A program made the position numbers and the translations under genes. Below, one piece after another: positions 1 to 12,100 of a DNA stretch of 64,000 nucleotides. Source of the DNA: Scatophagus argus (taxonomy: Eukaryota > Chordata > Actinopteri > Scatophagidae); NCBI RefSeq assembly GCF_020382885.2, contig NC_058506.1:11510318-11574317 (forward strand), read 5' to 3'. The stretch's first letter is position 1. The number at the start of each line of letters is the position of its first letter. The notes under the pieces were generated by a model. It saw only the letters and a list, made by a program, of their open reading frames with translations, was not told the origin of the DNA and ran no database searches.

Positions 1-1095
1 ACACACTGAACACCAGGTTGATACAGTAATTCCATTCACAGTGAAAAAAACAAGACATCAAGATCCAGATTCATTTGGATTACTTCGCCTTAAGACTGGT
101 TTTAATTAGCTCAAACTCAAAAGGCTTGTTTTCCCCTGTGGACAGTCCTGTGATGTCGTTTAAGCTTGTCATAAGTTACAGGTATTAGAATATGACATTT
201 ATCTTGCTCAAATTAGGTAAAAATGAACCTTCGCTGTGAACTGGATTGGCTGGGATAAATACTGAGTGGTTAACTGACATCTTTAACCATTCAGCTCTGT
301 ATAGACCTGGACACCAATTATCTGACAAATATGCACTTTTCCATTATGCTGTCTCAGAGGGCTCTTCATCTGAGTATGCCAGCAGCGAGTTATAATAAAG
401 GACTACAGTATATGAGCTATACCAGTGGTACATCACACACAGTTATGGTGCTTCATCGACTTCCATCAGCATTAATCAGTTTCCCAGATATGTTCTTTAT
501 AGAGGAAATGTATGTCTTACAGGGCCAAGAGTAAATGGCCTCAGATGTTTTTGGAATTGTTTGGCATGACACATTGTCTTTTATTAACAGTAATTACAAA
601 TCTAACATTTCAAACTAAAAAAAAACCCCAGCCTGTTAAGAATGAAATTCACATATTTGAAATTGACACTGAGTCATCAGGAGAGAATAAATGATCTATT
701 ATTTGCTGTTGTGAGAATGAAATGAGAACATGCTTCACTGAAAACAGCAAGAACAAAACTTAGACGTGAAGCCAGTTCTTTCTTTACGTTATCCACTGGA
801 GATTATACTTCATATGAGAATGCACTGATTTTTGATAGGCTATCATTATTACTGTGAATTCATAGACTAAAGACAAGGTGTTTATAAAGTGCAGGACTAT
901 CTTATCCATTGTGCTATGTATTGGAGAAATATCAAGCTACATCTTTGTATTTGTATATGTATACTTTACTTTTGTATATAAATAGGCTGCAAAGTACAAG
1001 GCTTCTCTGCCCAATGCAAACCAATTAGCTGTTTGCGTTCTGACTCCACTTCCTGTTACCCATCTATGTGGATATTTCTGCTGTGCTTCTTAAGA

Positions 1096-1101
1096 AATAA
1101 A
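1096..1101 (+). terminator. Possible poly(A) signal of a gene left of the window
   Basis: An AATAAA hexamer follows about a kilobase of AT-rich, stop-dense sequence of 3'-UTR character, and a T-rich stretch follows it. No coding exon in the window precedes it, so the link to a gene is only a guess. Confidence 0.2.
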
Positions 1102-2317
1102 ACCCAGCCCGACACTCATTAACTTCTGTCATTTTCCTCAAATTTTTTTTTATTTTATAGTTTTTAATGTTTTTATCGTTTCAAAAAACGCTTGCATGTT
1201 TCTGCAGCTCAGCTGAACAGCACCTCCTGTTGGACGGAAAGTAAACACGCTTGTGACCAACAGTGGTTACACTGGACCCACAGCAGTATATGTATAGCAT
1301 AGGTTCATAATCTGCTTATCTTGGATAAACAAAACTTTGCAGATAATTAATGTACAAGATTTTGTGTTCCATGTGTTCCTGCAGCCAAAACAAAACATTT
1401 GTCTGTTTCACCACTATGTTGACAAAAGAGTGTTGGGAAATGGAGCTGGCTAGAAAAAAATGACCACATAAGTCCCAAGAAAATGAAGACATCCATGCCA
1501 ACACTCTTTCCGAATGACAGTTTGTTTTTTTGCACATGGACTGGATCCTCAGTGGAAACTCAAATGAAAGACAATGGTAAAACATTCTGCTTGGAGTTTG
1601 CATAAAGCATGTCACACTACACAAACAATACTTAAGAGATGTATAATAAAAGACTTTTTAGTAGCACAATTTAGTCACCATTACCTACAGTGTTTCACTG
1701 AGAAATCTATTAGACACATTCACCATTATGATCTAATGATCAGCATTTCATAAAGTAGGTTAATGTGTTGATTCAGAGTCAGCACTGCTGCTTTGGATCA
1801 TAAGTCCACTAATATTCTCTCTGACACTTGCCTGAAACTCCTCCTGGTGATGTAATCCAATAATGTAACGTAATAACCTTCTTTTTGTAGCTTGTTATGA
1901 ATTATGAAATTAAGAAATGACAAGTTCAGTCTGGTATAATGTGGAATATCATCACCATTTGACCAATCTATTTATACAGAAAAAACCCCCACTGCTGGTT
2001 GGTTAAAATGACACAGTGGTGCAAGTTTATGTCAACTTAAAAATTATTTGGATTTATTCTTTGGTGATGCAGCCCCAGTGCACATCTGCAGATCTGTGCA
2101 GACACACATACAGTATGAACATGTTAAGAGGGATTCATCTTAAACACACATACACACACAGTATTTCTGAGCTCGCAGAATATCATACACAGCTTAAACA
2201 CGTTGCACCGCCTCCTTTCTTGGACACTTGTGCACATGTACAGTACGCAGCTTTGTTGATTGTTTTGTAACTGTGTGATGTATGCCTAAATTCAGATAAT
2301 CCTGCATCCCACTCGCC

Positions 2318-2385
2318 AGTGAATGTAATCTGGGCCTGAGTCCCAGCCAGACAGTGGATGGGAGACCAGATGCTGCAAGGAAGCC
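2318..2385 (+). repeat. Degenerate 5S rRNA-like (SINE3-type?) fragment
   Basis: The stretch contains GGATGGGAGACC exactly, preceded by GGGCCTGAGTCCCAG and followed by a TGCTGCAAGGAAGC-like end. This order resembles the 3' half of vertebrate 5S rRNA, which carries a GGCCTGG block, then GGATGGGAGACC, then GGTGCTGTAAGC. The upstream half and internal promoter are not recognisable, so it is not a functional 5S gene. It is more likely a pseudogene or the head of a 5S-derived SINE. Confidence 0.35.
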
Positions 2386-3039
2386 AGAGAGAGTGTCAAA
2401 CTCAAATGACAATATTAAAATGCGTTTGATTTTCCAATGTCTCCTACAATTTTCTTTACATTGAAGCGTTGCAGCTATTTATGTCAGATGTCTGTTAAAA
2501 CATTTATTAATTTTTTTCTTTTTATATAACACTCAGATCTCCTAAAATGATTTAGTCAATCTAATGAAAGAACACGGACCTTCATAATGTCTCTGTCTCT
2601 CTCTGCCTGCGAATCTCCTTGGTCTAAAGGTCTTGACAGGAAGATCAGGTGTCTCTCTCTGCTGCTTCAGAAAACAAACACCTCCTCTTCTCTCCTGTGT
2701 CGCACATCTTTTCTGTCTTCTCATCGTATCCCTTTTTTCAGCCTGTTTCTTCTCATTCACTGCCTCTATTCCCAGTCTCCTCATTGCACTGTACATTGTA
2801 AAGTGGCTCTCGTGTTGCTGCGCACCTGCCAAAGCTCGTATAAGTGGGAAAAAAGTGGACCAGGAGTGATTTAGGTCAGTGGTTCAGGTGAGCAGTACAG
2901 AGTCAAAGAAATCCACGTCCTGCTGTAGCACAGGAGGACACGGCTCAGTTCAGTGTCTCTTGACCCCCCCCGTGATGGTATCTTGGTGTATGTGTGCATG
3001 TATGAGCCTCTTTGTGTGCCTGTGTGTTGAGTGCATTCA

Positions 3040-3225
3040 GCATTTAATCGTGACCGATTTAATTAATTTCCAGGCAGACTGCTGAGACCCAGACTCTCCC
3101 TAATCACTTCAGATCTTTAGCCATGCCATCACTCTCATCCTGTGCTTTTTGTGCTGGACCATTAATTGATTAAATGCATGTGGTGGGGAAATCAAGACAA
3201 TAATGAATGTTAATGAATATATTCC
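3040..3225. other. Conserved-element-like patch (inferred)
   Basis: The patch has no coding potential but a dense set of TAAT/ATTA and ATTGATTA-type homeodomain core sites around 3060 and 3160-3215, joined by low-repeat, mixed-composition sequence. This texture is typical of vertebrate conserved non-coding elements. No alignment was possible, so conservation is an inference. Confidence 0.25.
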
Positions 3226-5935
3226 CGTTTAAGGCAACCTCTGATCAATATAGATCTTCTAGATTCAAGATTAAGCAGTGTCATTTTTAAGCTGCTACTA
3301 TCTGAACTTTGTGCCACTGACTCTGCCAAAGAACTGCAATAAAAACAGTGCAAATATATTAGCAAATTGGGAACAAAACAAGGATATTTAATAATTCCAT
3401 AAAGGGGATCTGACGGTATACTGTAATACTAAAAACGTGGAGGAAACTAGACAGAATGACTTTTTTACAGGTGGGCCACAAGCTGCTTGAGGCAAAACGA
3501 GTCTTGTGTACACTGACACCAATTAAGAGCCTGAAAATGAAGGAGCCAGAATCCTGTCTGAAGTGGACCACAATAACTAATGTACGATTTATTATTTTTC
3601 CTTTTTTGATTTGAAAGCTAAAATCGCCCAAATTCATCTGCAATCCATCGGTCTTACCCTTACTCTAACCACCAGGCCTCGGTCACTTATCCTTACAGCA
3701 CACTGAGGCCTGTGGTTACAATGTGTTAAAGCAACGTGTTAACGCAACGTGTTAAAAAGCCCCAAATCTTTCCCATTTGCACGCACGATTCTACTTTACA
3801 TGCCATCCCGTCCCTTCGGCACCAGCTGTCACATTCTCAGAAATGTCTGACTAGTGCGTCAAAAACTCGCCATTTTTATTTATTTTACTTTATTATTTTA
3901 ATTTTATTTTTTTGCCAAAGCTTTGCAACCACCTCCCCAACCTGCCCACTCCCACCCCTTCTCCGCTTTTAGCACCTTAGCTCCTTTACACCTCTCGATA
4001 TCCCCCATTCCTCCAGAGGTAAATGCCGGAATGCTCCCATCAGTCGTTTCACCTTCAACGCGCATCAATAACATGGCCACAGTGGCTTACAGGGATGGAT
4101 ACTGGCACGGCACGGCTTAGCCGTCACCAGCCGTCTCTTCCCTCAACAGCACCACTCCTCAACAGCATCCGTCATTTTAGCACCAGACCAAAGGACATTT
4201 TATTATCCGCAAGAGTGAAAGCCTCTGTTTGACTTGAAGGCTTGTGATGCAGAATGTGAAGGGCACAGCCATGCCTGCGCCGGCTGCTGATGCAACTACA
4301 GCCGCCGATTTGTTTTTTCTCGGTTTATTGGGTGGATGTTTTAGCGTGATGATGTGTCGAAATTATGAAAAATGATGAGGGACATGGAGTCAAGCAGATA
4401 CGGGATGTCGACACCAGCCTGGCCGCACTCTTGTAATTCCACTCTCGGGCGACTGGCCACAATGTCAGCGCTGCAAAACCAGACGGATAAACGCGCACAC
4501 ATTCACCTCTTCCTCTCTCTCTCTCTCACACACACATTCTCACACACAGATACTTACAACTCTTTTATGAGCATTTTTTGGCGGTGCAGTAGATCCCAGA
4601 GGAGAGCAGCTCAATACAGGTCCAGAAACAGGGTCGATCCCTCCCTCCGATAGTCTCTTCTTTCTCCGCTTGCTTCTATCCCACCTCTCCCCCTCTATGT
4701 CATTCTACCTCCACAGTCCCTTATTTTCTTCAAATTCACTTCCTGATCGGGGCCGCGGCGCGGCGTTGCTGTTGCGCGCAAAGCACCGAGGCCTGCAGAG
4801 CGGACTACACGCAGAAAGGAAAGGTTCACCACGGGTGTTTTATGATGTAGTGGCAGGGTCCACGCAGCCAGGGTACATTTACTGTACAAAGGACAAATTC
4901 TACCATCTATTTTTTTTATATAATAAATAAATAAATAAATTTGACCAGGCGTAGGAGGAAAACTTAAATAAAGTTCAAGTTTATTTGTAATTCAAACTGT
5001 AAAGTCATAAAGCTAATGCTAATGCAGTAGCTGAAGTTAAACGTCTTGAACAGGCTATGCAATATTATATACTCTATAGTTTATTTTTAACTAGAAATTG
5101 ACGTGCTGAAACTAAAAACAAAGGAGTGGCCGAGGCTGCAGATAACAAAACATATACGACGCTTAACCAAAATTAGAAACCACATAAGATAAGGGTATAC
5201 TGTATAATTGATATAAACACTCACAGCAAATAACAAGGAATACAAAAATAGACACAAGGTGGATTTAAAAAGAATACCACCAGAAATAACTGAAACGCTG
5301 AGTTTCTCGGAACCATTTGTCTTTAGAGTGTGCTACACCCTCTGCGTCATCACAGCCACGGTGACGTAGGAGCGTGGTTATTCAGCATCAGAGCATGTAT
5401 GGGCATGACACGGGGACCACCACCGCTGGCTCAGACGCACGGTGCGTCAGCTTCCTAAGCCTTTTAAACAAAGTCTCCGCATCTAATGTGATTATCTGCC
5501 TGCAGAAATCCCAGACCCCATCCGGAACCACGAAACAGCTGAAACTGTGTTCGACATTTCAGCATTTTTCACAAGATATCACATATGCATTGCAGCCATG
5601 CTGATAAATCTTGGGAGTTACAGACTCATCTGTAATTGTCTCAAGGACCCCCACTGAGGTCTCCTGGCCGAGCTTTGGTCCACCACCCACCGGTCTATAC
5701 GATGGCGTTGACACGTGATGCGATGACAAGGCATCACAGGTCCCTAATCCAGCCCCAAGTCCCGGAGATCGCGGGATGAGAGTGCGTGTGTGAGAGCCTA
5801 AAATTATGTAACATCGCACTGCTGCTGTATTTATAGCGCATCTGTATCCGTCTGCCAACATCCGCTTATCATTTGTCTGTCTTCTCATCTGTAGGACCGC
5901 TTCTACTCCACTCCAGTGATGAATGAAGTGAAGGG

Positions 5936-5968
5936 ATCTATCTATCTGTCTATCTATCTATCTATATC
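5936..5968 (+). repeat. TCTA tetranucleotide microsatellite
   Basis: Roughly seven TCTA units with one TCTG interruption. A simple repeat with no visible association to a gene. Confidence 0.85.
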
Positions 5969-7635
5969 TTGAAAAGGTTGCCAGGTTTAATGCCATCTGT
6001 AAATAGCAGGTTTCCATTATAGTTCCTCATAAAAATAACTTCAACTAGAAGATATGTGGATTTAATTTCATACATTTAAATGGTATGTTTTGGCCTGCCT
6101 GTTTTGATAAAGTTTGTCAAATGCTTTTTGCCTTTTTTTGCCAGATGAAGTTCAACAGAGAAAAAGTAGATCATAATATAGAAGTCTTTGGTCAAACTAA
6201 GCAGCAGAACATGTACATATCAATGCGCCCACTACTTGCTTTCTAGTGAGTTGATATGGCAGTAGTCTCATGCTGTTTCTTTGAACTGTGTACCTGAACA
6301 AACCACATGGAGTCTGGCGAGCCTACAGACAGCAGCAGCAGCAGAGCTCGGGGAGCCACCGTCTCTGAAGTGAATGACGTTCGCAGATCTATTCTCAGGT
6401 GACGAGAAGGGCCTGAGGTGTCAGGTGATAACCATCCGCTGGAGTGTGGTATTAGATGGCAGAACAGAGTGCTGACAGACCTGGTAACGAAAACAAACAA
6501 ACACACAGTGAGACTGAGCCATAGACATCTGGTGGAAAAATACATATGACTCTTAAGAAATACTCTTAATCTCACCTCTGAACAAACTCCCTGCGGGACA
6601 TGGAGTCAAGGGACTCACTCTTCTTAAACACTGTTGGAGCACATTCATATTTTACATATGAGTACTCTCTGGGTAAATATGACCAATCAGTGATTTGCTA
6701 ATTCATAACAATAGGAATTTCTTACATCCTAACCCTCCTGTGGAGCCCACAGTAAAATAAATCTATATCACAGTAAAATATATCTGAGGTCAGCATTATG
6801 GACAAAAAATAGAAAAATGATAGGAATATTCTAGAAATACTACAGGCAGCAGATCCTTTGATTCTTCTGTAACTACATATTTCTACTTGTCACATTTATC
6901 ATGAAGGTAACACCCCTCTATAAAGTATATAGGCTACAATATAGCACAAAACAGAATTTTTAGTATGTAGTAGATTATAGATCCGAGATGAAACTGACAA
7001 AATGTTGGGACTAAGAGGAACGGGTACAATCAGTGTGTAGCAGTGTGTGCTACTTCAGCACCACAGACAGCACTGTGAGTTGATCAGTAAACAGCACAGT
7101 GAGGCTACTGAGGTCCATAGATTCTAACTTACACAAACCTCATTCAGATGAAAAAAATCATCCAAAAATAATTATGCAATAATTTAGTTGCTTTAGGACA
7201 AAATCTATCAGTGTTTCTTGTGCTGCTGTAGTAACACTGACCTCTGCTGGTTGGGTGCACAACTGACTCCACCTTCTGCATTTTTTTTTTTCATATTCCT
7301 TTTACACCCTTATTGAAATTATACATCACTTCCCTAAAACATAAATTACTTTCTTAAAAATACAAACCTCAAATACAGGCAGATACTTTAGGACAACTAT
7401 ATCATCTTAAAGCTAAATGTCAAATTCCAAGTCAATCAACAGATCATTATGGGAGCCCACTTTATCAGTGGTCTGACACCGTGAGTTTCCAGTATCTGTC
7501 ACCGTGGTAGTTATCCTGAGCAAGATGTCACTATAAGTAAGAATTACACAGGTGCAGTTACACAGACACATATAATAACACAACGACACAAAAAAACATC
7601 AATGAAAGAAAACATTTAAAAGAAATCAGCTCATC

Positions 7636-7641
7636 TTTATT
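7636..7641 (-). terminator. Candidate slc43a2 poly(A) signal
   Basis: TTTATT on the plus strand reads AATAAA on the minus strand, about 1.48 kb past the slc43a2 stop codon. A 3' UTR of that size is ordinary for fish transporters. Other AATAAA-like hexamers lie closer to the stop, so alternative ends are possible. Confidence 0.35.
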
Positions 7642-7871
7642 AACCCCCACAACATCTCTACATTAGCTTCAAAGATAAAAGAAAGAGCAAACAGACATAT
7701 GACGTACGAGTGGTTACAAGCACAGTACACTTTAAGTACATATTGGAACTTATTGTGTAACAATGAGTGTAAAATAAAATAAATAAAACATATGAAGGTA
7801 GCTCAAAATTAAAGTGGGACTATTTCTCCACAGAAGCTTTGGGAGAGAAGTGCTGAAAGGAGCTCATGTGA

Positions 7872-7892
7872 TGTGTGTGTGTGTGTGTGTTG
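7872..7892 (+). repeat. GT dinucleotide microsatellite
   Basis: About ten GT units within the presumed slc43a2 3' UTR. On the transcript strand this is a CA repeat. Confidence 0.85.
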
Positions 7893-9117
7893 TTGAATTA
7901 TAAAGTGCTGAATTTCTCTTGATGTTAGGTGAATAGCCTGAATGAAATACCGACTTTAAGCTAAGGCACAATCATATGGATACACTTAATGGAGAACATT
8001 AAGTCTCTCTAAATGTTAAATGTGTAAACGGGAAGCCATACCACGTAATGCAAAGGGGAGACTGTTTTGTGTAAAAAGTTAAATTTAATACACCCAAGGA
8101 ACAAATCTTCTCTTTTGCATTAAATGAAAATTAAAAAGGCACCTGTGGTAAATTTATACATACATATAAAAACTAAAGAAAGCAGGAAATAAAATAAATA
8201 CTCTAAACACAAATGAACATTTTGTTTTTAGCAAAACATACCAGTTTGATTGATGTCCCACTTACAAAATACAGCAGAAGCACTCATGTTTATCCGATAC
8301 TCTGGCATATTCTAAGCTACAGCAGTTTTATACTGCAGCAACAATTAATCATATGACTGTCTTTTCTATTCACCCGAGGAACATCAGCAATAAGGCCTCT
8401 CTGCTCCCTGTCACACATTAACGCCATTTAGTCCGCACTGACTTTACACCACCTGTCAAAAAAAATAAAAAAATCCAGATGAGGAATTGATAAGAAGCAC
8501 CATGTGATGGAATTTACAATCAGAAGGATTTCAGGTCAGCATATTAAACAAAATCGAAAACATGACTCATAATAATGGAATCACGCCCACATAATGGCGA
8601 GGATGGTTGTAAAGGTGAGATTTAGCAGTATGTGTTGCTTTCACCGGTGGAAATTCACGGCTCTAAACAAGCTCTCTTTTTCCTTTTTTTTCTGCTCACA
8701 TGGGGAATATTAAAACAGTCTTATGTGGAATGCAGCTGCACTAATGTGCTGCTCAGAGAGGAGGGAATAAAAAGAGAAGTCAGAGGATTGGGGGGGATGC
8801 AGAGGACTGATGCCTCTTTCCTTTCACAGTCTCTCCTCTTTCTTGTTCTTCTTTTCCTCTCCATGTTTCACTTTCACTCTCCTCAGCCAGCGTCCAATGG
8901 ACTCGTTTCCGTGACAACTGAATCAGTTCATCTTCTTTTTGGAAAATGGATGTGATAATCTGTTTGTGTGTTTACTCCATGGAACATAACAATTATACAG
9001 TATGTTTAAATGTGATACTCAAAATAGTTACAATGTCAATTGTCGTTTTCTATTTATGAAGGTATTACTGGACTGCCAAAGTCTCTAAGTAAAAAAACTA
9101 TCTTCATCTAGTTTTCT

Positions 9118-12100
9118 CTAGATGAAGGCCTCTGGGATGTCGGAGCCGTTGATTTTTATGTAGATCTTTGCGTTTTCCTCCTTCTCCTGTTGCTCTTTGT
9201 GGAGAATCCGTCTGTAACAGATCAGGTAGAGAGGCAGCAAGAAGCCCAGCATGCTGAGAGCGAGGAGTCCAACATTGACCTGTAGGACAACACCAGAATT
9301 AGTCACACCTGTAGGTTTAATTTGAGAGTGTGTGTGTTTTTGATTGCGCATGTATATTCATACCCAGAAAGGGTCTCTCTTAAGGGGTCCCATCATGGCC
9401 AAAAACAGGGGTTGCTGCAACAGAGCAAATACAGCGCTGACCAGAGACTGCATGCCTGTCAGACTGCCAAACAGGGAGGAAGGATACCTGAAGAGACAGA
9501 AGTGGCGGATTTAGTTTCTCAGTTTGAAGCTTCACACATACAGAATACTGAGATGTTCTGTGTGAGGCACAATGGGACTTACACAGCAGCATAAAGGCCA
9601 CCAACAGCAGAGTGAATGAATCCTCTCACCACAGTGTGTAGGACAAACGACACAATCTGAGGAAAGATGAAAGCAGACGAAATTAATATTCATAGTCAGT
9701 TTATAAGGGCGTTCAAGGGAGATTTCAGTATTTTGGGAAATAAGCCTTTCTTGCTTTCTTAAAAATAAACTGTTAATGGAAATTATCTATTAGCATTAGC
9801 TAACATCAACATGGGTAAGTGTAAAGGTAAGCAGACGCACCAGGCTGCATCCAGAGGTAACTTGATCCTACTAGCACCTCTAAGCAAACTAATTAACATA
9901 TTATACACTATATAGACAAATATGTTGGGGCAGCAGACCATTACACCAACAGCGACTTTAATGGAATTTCATTCTACATTCATGGACGGCTTTGCATCTA
10001 TAACAGCGTCTACTCTTCTGGGAAGGCTTTCCACAAGATTCCACATGTGTCTCTGTGGGGATTTCTGTCCATTTATGCAGTATATATATATATAATATTG
10101 GTGAGGGCCTTCCCCAAACTGTTGCCACAAAGTCGGGAGCATAGCATTGTATAAAAATGTCTTAGTATGCTGAAGCATTAAGATTTCCCTTCACTGGAAG
10201 TAAGGGGCCAAGCCCAGTTCCTGAGAAACAGCCTCATAAAGAGGTGTGTCTGGATGCTTTTCTATAAAATGTATCTTTGTTGTTTGTAGGCTATCTGCCA
10301 GGCTAGCTGCTTCCCCATTTCATGTTATGAATAATATTTTATGTATAAATTATATTCAAAGATATTAAAAAAAAACACTCAAAACAACAAATTTAAAAAA
10401 AAAAAAAAAAAAACAAAAAAACTCCAAATGTAAAAACAAGGGGGTTAAGTGTCTGAACTACTTGACAAAAGATATCTGTATCACATTTTGGAAATGTCTG
10501 ACAGCTGTAGAGTATATCACTCACCTGCAGGGGGAGATTGGGCACTAAGCAGGTGATCCCAAATCCCACTAAAAGGAAATTGGTGAGCATGAATGCTCGC
10601 AAGGCATTGGTCACCTTCTGGGTCTTTTTGTCCCTGCACTTTTTCTTTTTCTCCCCCCTAATGTTCAAAATCAGACAGAAGGAAGAAAGATAAGGTTATC
10701 AGGGTCATTTCTTGGTTTTATTCATCACGCTGGCGAATAAACCTCACAGTAATGCCTGAAGCTATAGATGGAAAGGGGTTAAAGTAGTCTAAGGAACAAC
10801 TCAGATGTGACTCACTTGCTACAGGGCTCCCTTTCCTCCTCTCCATCATCACAGTCCTTTAGTTTCCAGTCCATGATCTGACCAATCACGGGAGTGGTCA
10901 TCAGGCAAAGCAGCTGCAGCACACCAAAGATGGAGGAGTACAGACTCACTGGGAGAGGGATCAGAGTGAGGGTGTTAAAAAGTGCAATGGATATTAGAAA
11001 TTCAGAAAAGCTTAAAAGGGTATAAAGGGAAGGATAAAAGATGATAAGGTGGAAGGTTCAGGACATTTTTTTTCTATCAGGTTAATGACTCCACAGTTAA
11101 TTATTAGTCTTGGGCGGTCCAGAGACACAGTAAGGGAACAGTGGACATAGAAAAAACAGTTGTTCAAAAGTCAATGGTATGCCATTATGCAGGGGATTTA
11201 TGGCCAGGGAAGTAGTGGTGAATGAAAAGTGCATCATGTGCAAGTGCTCATATGAGCAGGTGCTGAGGAGCAAAGTTAGTTAATAAGTACAACAAAATGG
11301 TACCTGAAGGTTTCAGGTTAAAGCTGAATGACATCTGAAGGACGGGCTCATTAAAAGCAGACAAGCTCAAATGGTGAAATAACAGCACTAGCTATGACAA
11401 AAGCCAGAAAGTCGTGGTAGTGGACTACAGTGTTGGGGGAAAACTATAAAAGACAAGATGTTAAATTCTAATTGATGTCTAATGCTTCAGTAAACTAACG
11501 ATACAACTCTATGTAACTTTAGTCTTACCAACTTCCATTTTCTCCACTGAAAATTCATTTAAAACCAAATCAGTCCAGCTGCGTTTATGTCAGTGTCACA
11601 AGAAACAGCAAGAAAGAATTTGATTAAAACAAAAAAAACAAAACAAAACAAAACAAAAAAAAAACCAAAATAAAATAACAAAATAATTTCATAACATTCT
11701 ACACATGCACAAAAAGATAATCAAACCAAAATGCATATACACAGACCTGTGTTGAGGTCTCCGTCGCTGAGTGTCTCCAGGACACTGTTCATGGCTCCCA
11801 TGTAGAACAAGAGGCGAAGCTGAGTGATGCACATGGTCACCAGACTGAGCAGGAAGATTGGGGTTGTGATAGTTTTCAAGAATGACTGGGCTGCAGAGGA
11901 GAAAAGGAAATGAATCAGGCACACGGCAGAGTGAGAAGCACAACAACAGGAGTCAACCTTTATTGACATCCGAATGACAAATCCTGCACCCTTACATGCG
12001 TTTTGTGGCTTGCACTCCATCTCCAGGTCCATGGTGGAGAGGCAGAGCTTGTGTCCTTCTTTTGTAGCCAGCTCCTTCTGCTTCAGGCTGTTGCCCACAC

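Larger units (their letters stand above)
1..7635. other. Left flank, no coding gene seen
   Basis: No open reading frame here resembles a known protein or continues across plausible splice sites. The first 1.1 kb is AT-rich and reads like 3'-UTR sequence, ending with a possible plus-strand poly(A) signal at 1096-1101. It could be the tail of a gene lying to the left of the window. A short 5S-like fragment lies near 2320-2380 and a homeodomain-site-rich patch at 3040-3225. A small GC-rich spot occurs around 4745-4800, and a TCTA microsatellite near 5936-5968. The rest shows nothing I can name. Confidence 0.6.

Noticed and set aside
2318..2385. Functional 5S rRNA gene
   Set aside because: Only the 3' half is recognisable, and the internal promoter boxes are missing.
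5559..6575. Two minus-strand frames of about 110 codons in the left flank
   Set aside because: No homology, no matching splice partners and no codon bias. The lengths are expected by chance.
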